Of a DNA stretch of 64,000 nt, positions 38,935 to 51,334 are shown piece after piece. Under the pieces are notes generated by a model that did not search any database, was not told the origin of the DNA, and saw only the letters and a list, made by a program, of their open reading frames with translations. Position 1 is the first letter of the stretch. Every line of letters starts with the position of its first letter. Position numbers and translations under genes: made by a program. Origin of the DNA: Parasponia andersonii (lineage: Eukaryota; Streptophyta; Magnoliopsida; Rosales; Cannabaceae). The DNA lies in assembly GCA_002914805.1 (NCBI GenBank), contig JXTB01000186.1, forward strand, positions 186,701-250,700, read 5' to 3'.

Positions 38935-39176
38935 TTTGATTATAAATTACTGCTAGTTAGGTCCATTTCCAAACCTAATTAAATTCGGTTATTTTGAACT
39001 TTTAGTTCGAGTTTTCAGTGTTCGACATATGAACTTTAGATGGGAAAAAAATTGATTTGATTATAAATTACTGCTAGTCAGGTCCATTTCCAAACCTAAT
39101 TAAATTCGGTTATTTTGAGCTTTTAGTTCGAGTTTTCAGTGTTGGACATATGGACTTTAGATGGGAAAAAAATTGT
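38935..39176. repeat. Tandem duplication, 121-bp unit
   Basis: Two copies starting TTTGATTATAAATTACTGCT at 38935 and 39056 differ by only a few substitutions. The unit does not resemble a transposon end that I recognise. Confidence 0.92.
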
Positions 39177-40775
39177 TTTAGTCCATGTTATTTGAAGAGC
39201 CTTTTCTTATAATAATTAGTAATGTGTGCAAATTTAGACTAATTAAAAGTATTTTTAAGTCAAATTTAAAACTCGAAACTGAAACATAAAATTGCATAAA
39301 TAAATGCTTAAATGCAATTATTTTAATTTACTTTTGATAAAAAGATTAATAAATTTTAGATTTGGTTTGATCGAATAAAATGACAAAATAATTTCGAACC
39401 GAAAACTATTCAGTTCAGTTTAAATATAATTTTCTTGAGTTGAATCGAGTCAATTTAGTGTCGGCTAGGTTGAAGGGCTTGAGAAAACACATCAGTTTTT
39501 CGGGTATCATATTTAGCCCTATATTGAATTATTAAGGTAGTGCATTCGCCATCACAATAAAAAATAAAGAAGAGCCACTGCCAACGACACTCAAAAAATC
39601 GAGAAAACATTGAATCAACAAATATTAAATTGATATTTATTTGTGAGTCACATTAAAAAAAAAATACTCAATAAAAAATTGAATAGCAAAGAATCATCAG
39701 CCGCTAATCGACACCCTTGCTCAGTAAATTGTTTTACACTTTTTTTTTTTTTAATAAATAATATCATGCCACAAACATTGATATAAATAAATGTGTGGAT
39801 AGACTCTTATATTCCAAGTCAATGTGGGACTTTTGCAAATTAATTTTATTATTTATTTGTTGTCTATTAGCCCTTTGGAGGTATTATAGAAGGTTTGAAT
39901 CCTTACGCCTACAAAAGCTCATATTTTTTTAGTGGTTAATTTTGATTAAAACTAAAATTCTACAAGTAAATACCCAAACCAACCACGACTATCATGTTAA
40001 TAGTTAGAATGGTAAAACACTCGCTCTATAGATTGAAAAGTCTTATACTCGAGTTTTTACCATTACAGTAATCAGAGGTATATGAGTAATCTATTTCAAA
40101 AGAGATTTATTAATCAATGCGGTTGAGTCTACTATCTAGAGTTATAATGGTATGCTACCCTCTAATAATTTTTATTACGAAAAAACCAACCACAATGACG
40201 ATTCAATTTTTCTTCTTTTATTGTCAAAAATTCACCACAATGACAATTTGATTTTGTTTCCCAATTACGTTGGCTTGATGTTAACATGACCCAAAAACCC
40301 ACCACAATGACGATTCAATTTTTCTTCTCAATTTTGTTTGTAATTAGATGGATTTACCACATGGGGTTATAAGGGTATGACACTCTCTAACTATATAACT
40401 TTTAACTTTTATTATCAAAAATTCACCACAATGACGACTTGATTTTGTTTCTCAATTTTGTTGCCTTGATGCTGACATGACATGTGTTTTTTATATTTGG
40501 ACTGGTCAATCTTTTATTTATTTATTTTTTTTAACGTCCGTATGGATTTAGTTATAAGGGTACGCTATTGTAACCTTTAATATCATTGGTTTGATTTTGG
40601 CATAATCCCAAATTTCTAGATTTGGACTGGTAAATATTTTATTTTTTATTTACACCGTAGTCTTTTGCTAAATCAAAAAATGTTCGTATTGACAGATAAT
40701 ATAAGTGATGTCCCCAAATAACTCCTAAAATAATATTTTGCTACCCCAATTTGTCTTGTGCCCCTAGTTATTTAT

Positions 40776-40899
40776 CTTTTTTAAATGATACTTAACTAAT
40801 GACCTCAACTTATTATAAAGAAATGAAAATAACTCACGCATTATGGGAATCGAACTCTAGGCCTAATATTCAAACCTAATCCCTACTGAGCTAGCCTTA
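40776..40899 (-). mobile_element. tRNA-derived SINE copy D, minus strand
   Basis: On the minus strand the head AGGCTAGCTCAGTAGGG holds an A box, and GAGTTCGATTCCC a good B box about 40 bases later. The tail GTCATTAGTTAAGTATC with an A-rich end matches copy C at 22983. No clear target duplication was found, so the ends are approximate. Confidence 0.72.
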
Positions 40900-41007
40900 G
40901 TAGGCAATAGTCTTATTTTGTGTGTAGGATCTTATTGAATTACAACGGATGACAAAAGCTGATAAAGTTTCCATTAAGGAATCAAATCAAAATCTATTAA
41001 GAATTAA

Positions 41008-41583
41008 AGGTCAATTTGGTTGCAGTGGTGGAATGATAATAAAAATGGAATAAAAAAATGAATGATAATATAAATATGTTGTTTGGTTGAAGTGATAGAA
41101 TTAGTATATGAATGAACTTTTTTTATGTTTAGTTAATTGTGAAAAGGAATGAAATTAGTTCTATAAGGACAAAAATACATTTAAGTTTTAAATAAATATT
41201 TTAAGTATTTTAAATTATATTTAGCATTCAATTATTTTATTAATTAAATTACTATTTTATTAAATTATTTTACATTTTCACTATTTTATTTTATTAAATT
41301 ATTTTACATTTAGGATTATTTTATTTTATTAATTATTTTTATTAAGTAAATTATTTTACAATTGACATTATTTTATTTTATTAATTAAATTATTAGTTTA
41401 TTAAATTATTTTGTTAATTATTATTTTATTAATTAAATGATATTTCATCCCACCTTATTCCATCCAATGAAATTCTACCATATATACTCTTCTTATTTAG
41501 ACTTTCTAACCAAATAATAAAATTGAATCATTTTGGAAATATTTCCATTCCACTCCTTTCTATTATCTCCAACCAAATGGGGC
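41008..41583. mobile_element. Harbinger-like MITE
   Basis: The ends are inverted: the left reads AGGTCAATTTGGTTGCAG, and the right, complemented, reads GCCCCATTTGGTTGGAG. The 3-bp TAA flanks both ends (41005-41007, 41584-41586), as expected for PIF/Harbinger elements. The interior is AT-rich, with repeated TTATTTTATTAATTAAATTA blocks, and has no coding capacity. Confidence 0.65.
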
Positions 41584-41727
41584 TAAGAGCAAAAAAAGTG
41601 TACAAACGAGGGGCTAAAATAATGTATTACGTGTTTTTTTTTTTTTTTTTTTCCCGCTTCTATATTGGTAGCCTTAGTATTTGTGATTGTCTTTTCTATA
41701 TAAAAACTATACCAAATGCTTTTCGGG

Positions 41728-41865
41728 CTATTATGGTCTTGCCTTGCGGCCAACTACAAACTTTTAACAGCACTAAAAACCTGTAAATTAATTGGACTAT
41801 TATGGTCTTGCCTTGCGGCCAACTACTGATATTTAGCAGCACTTAAAACCTGTTAATTAATTAGC
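41728..41865. repeat. Tandem duplication, 69-bp unit
   Basis: CTATTATGGTCTTGCCTTGC starts both copies (41728 and 41797); the second halves differ at several positions. Confidence 0.88.
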
Positions 41866-42447
41866 AATGTGATAAATGGATACCAACTTGGACAAGAAGC
41901 GCTTCAGGCTCTTCAGCCTTCGGGATACTTTGAGGTTACTTTAGGTTGCCCACTATGCAGCAAACACCAAACAGAATCCTATACATGCTTAAGAAAACCA
42001 ATCAATAAAACAGTTTATTGTGCGAAGCGATTGTGTGTTCACTGAAGGATGAGAAAGGAAGATATACACAGATCTTATATTTGTAAATATGGATGCTTTA
42101 GATAGCTCATCTCAACATTCCCATGCTTGCACTAAAATCTCTAAAGTAGGATTCATAAGAGTATCATTATCAAAGAGGCCAAATAGCAGAAAAGTATTAA
42201 ATGCAAATAACATTAACAATGTCTCTTAGTAAATAGGTCCGCAATCTCTTAAAGTACATGGCTCAATTAACTGTATTAGAAATACTAAGAACTGCAATTG
42301 CTAAACACATTTCTTCCCCAACCATTAAGTTACTCATTAATATAAATGGGAATAGGCTGATAAAATCCACGCATCAGAGCTGGAGTTTATATTCACTACC
42401 AAAGCTTTTAAGAACAAATCCCCAATAGCACAGAATACCACGATTAA

Positions 42448-42745
42448 TCAGTCCCCATGGATGGTGTAACGCTCCCATTTCTTTGTTGGATCATATATCT
42501 GCCATATGTATAAAGAGATTAGAAACAGAGAAAAAAAAGCACCACCAAATTTAAACCTCCCACTGCATAAATTTCCAACGCAGCATACGGTGTTGCAATA
42601 GGCTACCTAAGCAGTCTGTTGGACTTAAGATCATTCTTATCCGACATGATATCCATTTATATGTCATAGTTAATTGAAGGCTCTAGTTCGTGTCCTAAGG
42701 AAAAACACAACATACAATGACGACAAATGTGCTAATTCAGTATTT

Positions 42746-42792
<47 letters not shown>

Positions 42793-45700
42793 GTACCTCC
42801 CATCTTGACGCTGGAAAAATATGCTTGTTCTTCTCATACCAGTGCCTTTCAACAACCTTCCCAGCATGAGACTGCAGAAAGGTAAAGTAGAAAGAAATGA
42901 ACACCGTAATGGACAAGATCATAAACTTTCCAGGAAATGAGATACCAACCATATACCAGAAAATAGTATATATATTCAGGACTGAAAAGGACGGTCATTT
43001 AGAATGTAGACCCCCAAAAGAAAAGGTTTCCAAATATAGACATACTTTACAATGAGATGCATCCATATTTCACTATATAGAATAACATGACAAGTAACTT
43101 CATATAATACCGTTAATACTTTTGTCAGCAACAATTCCTAATGGACCAAACATGTTGGCACTTTGCACATCCAATTATCAAACAAGTTCGACATATTTTA
43201 TTGTTGTTATTATCATTATCATTGTTATTGTCCATTTGTCATATTAGTTATTTATCATCATTACCATGGGTAAGAAACAAGACCCATATGATTACTTATG
43301 GTATCAGAGCCAAAGACAAAGGCGGTTTCCTATCCGTTTCCCCTTTGACACATCATTCATATTTTATTACACCTTTGAGATGTCATTCATATTTGGTTTC
43401 AACATTTCACCGCAGATTGGCGAACTATGAAGATAGTAAATCAAGTAGATGAAAAATGTTCATGAAATTTGATATGTTTGTATAATAACAATTTACTTGG
43501 GAAGAGGATCGGAAGAATGTGTGTGAGATAGCGATAACAATTATCGGTGTGCACAAATATTTTCATTCCAGAGCTGTTTAATTCAAGCACACATTTCGCC
43601 AGGCACAGTGGACATATATGGAATAAATTAAGACGTCAGACTTAACTATAGCATTATGGTTCTTTGAATATATTTCATAACTCATGTATTCACTAAACTT
43701 AATTCATAATATTTCTTGTGCTTTATTTTTTAAAAATAATAGTCCACAAAACAGAAGATATAAGGAAGAAATATACCTCATCTTTCTCTTTTGTTGCATC
43801 AGCAATTGTTCGCACATCCTCATGCACATCAAAGTGAAACAACTGTAAAGAAATAACAGTTCAAGCCAAAAGATGTTAGAATAAGTAGCTTCCAAAAAGT
43901 GCTGGCCTACTATGAAAGAAATAATAGAACAGGGGAATGCAAACAGATAAGATAACTTAATCGCTTTAGTCAAAGAACTGCAAGATAACTATTTAAGATT
44001 TACCAACAATTGTATTTCAATTTTGTTTTTGTTTTCAATTACTTAAATCTTACACATGAAAATGGATTTACGACCAGAAACAAGCGAGACTGAGATGCAG
44101 AAATGTTGCACCCAACTCAACTAAACTGAAAAAGAACTAAGACACCATTTTAAGGATATAAACCACAGATGTCAAAAACAATAAGCACTTCTTTGATCTC
44201 TCTACCAGAATATCAATAATGCTACAACAAATTTCTTAGAAGGAAAAGAAAAAAGGTTCTTACCGGTCCACTTTTCCCCCTAGCCTTGTTAACAATCAGC
44301 TCGTAGAAACTATGCTGCTGTACTTCCACAAAAAAGGTGATACCACTTAGTTAGCAGAAAGCATAACAATCTTACAAAATAATTGAACTTATATACTTTC
44401 ACTAACAATTATCTTACATGTGGAATAATAAGATCTTCTTTCACATAAAGCAAATTCTCCACAGATGTGGTCCGAATTTCTCGAAATTCTGGTGCGAGTT
44501 GTTGCTGAACAGCCCGAAGAAACTCTCCTATAGAGTCACCCTTCCGTACCTGAAGGGCGGCACTAGCAATCAGATTATGGACAAGAAATAGATACGAGAA
44601 AAGAACAAAAGATAAACCAATCTAAGTTGTGTGGGCATATTAATACTTGCCTGGATCACTCGCCTGTGGCCTGCTCCATCCCAATAACTATAAGTAATTT
44701 GAAGTGGCTCATCTGAAATTAGAGAGGTATTAAATCAGTACTAAGATTTTATTCAAATGTCAAGGCCATAAACCAAAGTGATAACCCAAATTACTTCGTA
44801 TCTGCTCCTGCTCAAGTAGCCATTGTTTCCGCAACCTTTCGCGCTCGACTTGCTCCTCAGCCTCACGCTCACTGAAACAGCATCCTCAGCCACTCTAAGC
44901 TCAAACGTTAGACCCAAGGTCACAGAAATAAAGAGACAGACAAAAAACACGCTCACACACAAGATAGAGTGATACCACACCTGTCTGGCAGAAAGCTAGT
45001 TTCCACTGTGGGATCTTTGCCCAATTTAGCACGCTGAAATCTTGCCGAGTCAGAACTTTCTGCAGAAAGAATACGATGTACTATTTGATTAACAAGAATT
45101 TTAGAGAGCCAACAAGGAGCTTCTTGCATAGTCTATTCAAACTCAAATTGATGAGAGAGAGAGAGAGAGAGAGAGAATCTATATTCAAGAATTCAAGAGT
45201 GAAAGTCGATGAATGCAACAAAAAGAACCAATTATCCAGAAGAGAGAGAGAGAGAGTCTAGATTCAAGAAATCACAAATGAAAGTCGATGAATGCAACAA
45301 AAAGAACCAGTTATCCAAAGTATACATTAGTTTCTTATAGTTTCCAATATGGTTAATGAAATTAAAATAATAAGATATATGCCTTTCTAAAATAAGTGCT
45401 CAATAAGTAGCCAAATCTCTATTCATTTAATAAGTACTCTGCGACTTCATTTTTGTCCCTTTTTTCACAAACTGCAATACAAGCCAAAAGAGAGTTCATT
45501 TTGATCTCCTCAAGTTTAAGGGTAAAAAAAAAAGAGTTTAAGATGATTACTATTTTCCCCATCTTCGTCTTCACTGCCATTCTCAATGTCGTCCGCAAAT
45601 GACAAACGGGAATTCCCTTTTATCTTCCTCCTTCTGCGCTTTTGTAATTGGAGCTCCTCCTCCCTAAAATTTATGGGAAATGAAATTAAACAATACGAAA

Positions 45701-46331
45701 CTTTAAAAATGTCAAAAGAAACCTAAATTTCACAAATTTAACAATGTCACCATTCATAAACTCACTCTTGTTGTAGCTTCTGAAGTTTCTCCTTCTCTTC
45801 CTCTTCGATTTTGTTCCGAATATTAACTCTCTGCAATACATATCAACAAGAAAACCCCAACCCCTTGTCAAGCACCAAAATCCATTAACCGAAAAAAAAA
45901 AAAAAAAAAAAACCCCTAGCGCACTGATAAACGCATTACCTTCTCAACATATTCCTCCCTTGTAACCAAACCTACAGTTTCCTTCTTAAACGCGGTCTCA
46001 AGAATCTGAATAACACAACCATTAAAAAAAATAATAATAAGAATAATAACTCAATAACAGTTCCCAAAAAAAAAGTTTTTCTCGTTTTCCTCAACTTTCT
46101 CAGCAACCAAGCAATGAGAAAACAGAAATAAAGCAATAAGAAAAACCCTAGAATACGAACCTCGGATGTACTTGACCCGAATTGGAGGAGGCCGGGTTGG
46201 CCCTTTTGTGAGGCGGACTTGGTTTTGAGCTCTTGGATTTTCTGGCGCTCCGCTTCTCTCTGCTTCTCGAGCCTTCGGATCCTGACAGCGTCTTGGGCCG
46301 TGCCCACGTACCCGTCTCCCATACCCGACAT
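42448..46331 (-). CDS. XCT: XAP5/FAM50 family protein, XAP5 CIRCADIAN TIMEKEEPER (XCT), 12 exons, 336 aa
   Basis: Conserved eukaryotic nuclear protein. In Arabidopsis XCT affects circadian period, light responses and small RNA/splicing (known of the family). The N-terminus [20 protein letters not shown], a charged coiled-coil middle, and the XAP5 domain from [13 protein letters not shown] to the C-terminus WERYTIHGD are seen. Exons: 46331-46161, 46005-45940, 45830-45766, 45663-45551, 45059-44981, 44871-44795, 44712-44651, 44549-44418, 44317-44264, 43842-43777, 42871-42797, 42498-42448. All introns are GT-AG except intron 7, whose donor is CAG|GCAAGT. An in-frame ATG lies upstream at 46394, but a TATA-like site at 46423 would put transcription start about there, so 46331 is preferred; it also matches the family start. 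Confidence 0.95.
42747..42791. repeat. (GA)n microsatellite next to an XCT splice donor
   Basis: A GA run of about 45 bases. On the coding strand intron 11 begins GTACGT and goes straight into CT repeats, only six bases after exon 11. Confidence 0.92.
43299..43310 (+). other. Isolated tRNA-Met primer-binding-site match
   Basis: TGGTATCAGAGC, the copia-type PBS, occurs in XCT intron 10 on the plus strand. Sequence on either side is unlike the rest of the intron, but no LTR pair or TG...CA boundary was found. It may mark a decayed LTR element or small TRIM; chance is unlikely but possible. Confidence 0.35.
45153..45317. repeat. Imperfect tandem duplication with (GA)n in XCT intron 4
   Basis: Two GA runs (45153-45176 and 45240-45256) are each followed by the same segment, with AAAGTCGATGAATGCAACAA in both copies (about 45200 and 45281). 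Period about 80 bases, a few mismatches. Confidence 0.85.
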
Positions 46332-49300
46332 CTTCACCCACTTTTCTCTCTCTCTCTTCTCTTCTCCCTCGCGATTGTGAACACTGCGACTCACTAAACC
46401 GCCAATCCACGGCCAATATGCAATTATATACTGACCGCATAATATGGTGCTTCGCGGTCTACAGAAAATGTTTACACCTTTAACGGTGACCGTTGATCTC
46501 TTTTCATCTGAAATTGGGCATATCGGCGACCTAAAGTGGACAAGTTTGGATTTTTATAGAGGTTAAATACCAACAATAGTCAGCAAATGACCCAGAGTGG
46601 ACAACTTTGCATTTTTATTTGGGTTAAATGCCGGGAAAAAAAAAAAAAAGGAAAAAACATTGAAGTTTAAGCTTTGGAAATTTTCAGATTTCATATTTCC
46701 ATAAATTAGTACCCTTCACACGTGAGTATAATGAGTTTACCCATAATTTTATGGTTTATGGTACAAATGGCCGCTAAACCGTCCAATTTGTGACGATTTA
46801 CTTCTCAAACTTTCAATCGGGGTGAAGACACAAATTGCCAATCAGACATTGTTAGATACTTTTGACCACAAATTTATTATTTGTATTTTTTATGGTGCTT
46901 TTAGCTTCAAATTAGAGAAAAAAAATTTGCAATTATTCATTTTTTATGCTTGAAGTTTTTTAAAATTATTTTTCAAATATATTTTTAAATACCATAATTT
47001 GTTCTTTTAAATACCATAATTTGTTCTTTGTTTGTATTTTTTGTTAAAAATTTAACAACATGTTATAACTTAAATAGTCTAAAAATTAAAATAATACAAA
47101 TTGGAAAATCTACTGACTTAATTATTACATTTGAAATTTTGACGATCAAATTATCATAAATTGGATACTTCGGATAATCCGATTTTATGCTGTTCACCCT
47201 TAATTTATCAATGCAAATGAATTGATGTTTGTCTATTCTTGTTTCCAAACACATAAATAGCATAAAAAAAATTGCTTAAATAGTTGAAACCTATACTTTA
47301 ATATGATTCTTTTAATTTTCTTTTAAATTTTTTGGTTAATTAATTCTTAATGTATTTTGTTATTTGGTGAGAGACAATTTTGACTTTCAATATTATAAAT
47401 CATTTGAAATATGCGTAAATTGTATAAATTTTTCAAAATTTGAATATAATATCATATATATAAAAAATAAGGTTTAAATTACATAGTGTATACTTAAGGT
47501 ATTTTTTGAATCTAATATTTGTTTTGGTCGCTTTTGAGCATAAACTTTAGATTTCAAGGAAAATAAAAACACACACATTTGCTCGAAAAAGAAAGAATGA
47601 CGCAATTGATAATTCACTCTAAATGAAAAGTGCTAATGATTTAAATAAGTAAATAAAAATTCTAATTAATCATATAAAAATGACTAATGCTAAGTAATGC
47701 TTCTTTTTTAAAAAATAAAAAATAAAATGTTTAAAAACATTCGCATCAATGATATAGCATAATTTTAAACTCTTACGATTTATTACTATATATATATATA
47801 TATTTAACTAAACGCCTTATAGTTAGAACATATAATAATAATAAGAATAATAACGCTCTCAAAGTTATTTGATAATCTAAATATTTTCCTGCATTACATT
47901 ATTATTGGTACGAAGTTGCTCTCACTTTTTGACTTTGATAATGTACGCGTTATAGTTATTATTGGTACAAGTTTACATGGGAATATGATTAAATTTTAAG
48001 TCAAATTTAAATAAATATCCTTAGTCAAATGTTATAGCAAAATGTTCAAATGTTATAGCAAAATATTCGATATATATATATATTTATATATCAAATATAA
48101 AATTTTATATACTAAATATAAAAAATTATATATTTAGTACATTTTAGCACAATATTTAAAATTGATAGAAAAACATAACTATCAAGTATAAATATATATA
48201 TATCTAGTCATTTCCTATAAAATTTAAACAATAAATATATACTTAATCAAATTTAAAATATTAATCATTCCCCTAAATTTTCTTTTATTTTTTTACTTTC
48301 TATCCTATCCTCTCTAATAGTAAAATAATTCATTATTTTTGACTCTTTACTTACTTAGTTGTCACGTACGTAACAAATAGTTCCTCTGGCAATACTAACC
48401 CTGTTAGAACACTAGTCAATAGGTAAGTCCAAATAGTCTTTCCCCTTTTAAATAGTTAAATAAAAGCCTCTGTTAGTATTTTTTTTTAAATTCATATTTC
48501 GAAATTGCTATTTGTGATGGTTAAATAAATAAATGAGAAATCAATATATTATTTTTTCATCGTTAAATCAAAAAATAAAAAACAAAAAAAAAGGCATGAA
48601 ATACCATTTTTTGTTTTAATTCATTAGTGGGTATGATGGAATACTTTCGGAAGTGAATTTCTAGAAAGGGGCATAATTCCATATCTAAAATGAGTCAAAA
48701 GTATAACAAAAAAAATATTTGAACTTTCTAATTGTAACAATCTTTGACGGTGAAAAATCTATTTAGGACTTGCGGTCTTTTTTTGGTATTAGTGTTAGGG
48801 GGTAAAATAGGAACGATATTGACACTTAGGGATAATTGAGTATAAAGTTAAAAAGTGACGGTATAAAATATAAATTACTTTGTTATTTAGGAGTTACAAA
48901 ATCACAAGTATATTTTAGTTTAATTTTACTAGTTAAATCTACTGAAGTGTTTAATTTTTTTTGAAACGCTGAAGTGTTTAATTTGACGGTAACTTTTTTT
49001 TTTGATGGAATTTTTTTAACAATAACTTTGTGTTAGAAATTATTTTATGTCAGTTTTAATTGCATACCGCATGAAACCTAAAATTTACTTAATTTTAACT
49101 TCATTAGGCTAAAGTTAAAAGAAAAATTCCTTTTCTTAAAGAAAAGTTGAGGTGAAGAACAATTCACTTCTAAAAATATTTATTTCTTTTACGTTGTTTA
49201 TTATTAATTTTAATTTTTAATAGAAGAGTTCAAAATACCGGTAACTCCGGTGGACTAGGGCAAAGCTTGCGCGCAAGACTACGATTTTGGGTCAGATAAG

Positions 49301-49342
49301 CTTTTGAGCTCACAGAAGCTTGATTCAGAAGAAGCCCATCTA
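46332..49342. other. Intergenic DNA between the XCT and bHLH121 start codons
   Basis: Divergent 5' ends face each other across 3.0 kb. The edges hold XCT leader and promoter (about 46332-46450) and bHLH121 leader (about 49260-49342). A diverged tandem pair sits at 46528 and 46589 (period 61, GTGGACAA.TTTG.ATTTTTA). The AT-rich middle shows no gene and no transposon that I recognise. Confidence 0.6.
46423..46430 (-). promoter_or_regulatory. Probable TATA box of XCT
   Basis: The minus strand reads TATATAAT, 92 bases upstream of the preferred XCT start codon. Start-site position is inferred. Confidence 0.45.
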
Positions 49343-51297
49343 ATGAATCAGCTTGAACACGACGATTTCATCCAAACCCCGCCACACCCAAATCCACCCC
49401 CCTCAGAATTTCGTCAAACACCTTCAGATCCGCGCTTGCCCTCCACTCGCTCTCAACCCAGTTCCAGGTTCCTTTCATTACCCTCTATTCTAGTTTTTTT
49501 TTTATTTTTTTATTTTTTTTTCTGGGTTGGGTTTCTGGATTTATGGGACGCCCAATTGAAACAACCTTATGGTTTTTGTTGCTAAATAGCTTGGTATTTG
49601 TTTAATAATCTCAAGAGATTTAATTGTGGCAATTGAAGCACTCAATGTGGATCGATGTGTGAAGTGCATAACTAACAATTTTGACGTTTATGGGTCGGTT
49701 AATACAAAGTTTTTTCTTGTATCAATTTCATAGGTGTTAATGAATGTTTTGTGTAGTCAGAATTTGCATATGCTTTTGTTGTTAATGAAGACTTTCCTGA
49801 GTTCAACTCTGTAGCTAGTGTTCTAGATTGTGGCTTTATTTCTAGAGGTGTTATTGCACGTTATTTGATGTGAATATGTTGGCAAATTATGTTGCACACA
49901 AGGCCTTCAAAAGTCATTTTCTGTTTTGACACTCTAGCATGGTATTGTTGTTTGATTACTAATCAAATCTTTGTCTGTTATTTATTTATTTATTTATTTT
50001 GGTACAATTGCTTGCAGCCAAAAATCCGAAGGGGAAATCAAGGATGGCGTAGCTGCAAGAAAGCTTCAGAAGGCTGACAGAGAGAAGTTAAGGCGGGATC
50101 GACTAAATGAGCAGTTTATAGAGCTGGGAAATGTTCTAGGTGGGGAAAAAAATTGTCTTTGATAGTTGACTCGAAAGTAGGACAAATGATTATTTGGTTT
50201 GGTTCTTCCATTTTTGTGGTTATCAACTTCTTTTTTTTTTTTTTTCCCTAATTTCTACACTGTTCGTGTGCTTGAATCTTTGGCAAAAATTATCAGCTTG
50301 GAAATCTTGGTTATTTGCTATGGTTGAAAGTAATTGAGATACTTTGGCTGAATTTTGAGGTTTGCTTGTGTTGACACGCGTTTTTAGTTTTCTCTGAGTT
50401 ACATATTTTCTTGTGACTCTTTTTTGTGCATCTTTGTGATGTTTTTCTTTTTGCTGCTAAAACTGTGACTAAACAGCATTTTTTCATTTCTCGCCCTGTT
50501 GTTACTATAACGCGCAGATCCTGACAGACCGAAAAACGACAAAGCAACTATTTTAACTGATACAATCCAATTGTTGAAGGATTTAACATCACAGGTCAAC
50601 AAGCTTAAATCTGAGTATGCTTCGCTAACTGAAGAAGCTCGTGAGGTGATCCTTCTATAACCTTTCATTCTTTGATGGATGGTTTCACATCTCTGGAACT
50701 TAATATAATATAATTAATTGGTGTATTGTGTTTCGAAACAGTTGACACAGGAGAAAAATGATCTCAGAGAAGAGAAATCCTCTCTCAAATCTGACATTGA
50801 AAACCTTAACGTTCAATATCAGCAAAGAATGAGAACAATATTCCCCTGGGCTGCTGTGGATCACTCAGTTGTCGTGGCCCCACCTTCATACCCATATCCA
50901 GTGCCAATGTCTTTGGCTCCAGGGCCCATTTCTATTCATCCACATATGCAGCCATATCCGTTTTACGGAAATCAGAATCCAGGGGTCCTTCATAACCCAT
51001 GTTCAACTTTTGTTCCATACATAACTCCCGGTACCCTGGTTGAGCAGCAGTCTCAACAATATGTATCTCCAATTATTCAACCAGGAAGTCGGTCCAATGT
51101 TTCAGGCAAACAAGATTCCAGAAATAAGTCCTCGGGGGAAAGCAAGATAGGAAAGAGTGAGGATTCGAATGATGTTGCGACAAACCTGGAGTTGAAGACT
51201 CCTGGATCTGCAACAGATCAGGTCTATTTCTGACTTTGAAGTTGTTTCATGAAAGAATATCTTAGTATAAAATATCAGTCATTATGAAATTTAATTT

Positions 51298-51334
<37 letters not shown>

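Larger units (their letters stand above)
36421..41007. other. Repeat-rich intergenic DNA between TRAP-alpha and XCT
   Basis: No gene seen. The first 250 bases are the probable TRAP-alpha promoter. Beyond that the DNA is AT-rich and holds a short N gap, two tandem duplications, a TA microsatellite, several copies of an ACCACAATGACGATT motif (about 40190-40450) and one SINE. A weak tRNA-like arrangement near 40005-40080 may be another decayed SINE. Confidence 0.6.

Noticed and set aside
43704..43973. Minus-strand frame of 89 codons starting upstream of XCT exon 10
   Set aside because: Only 43777-43842 is exon; the rest is intron read-through.
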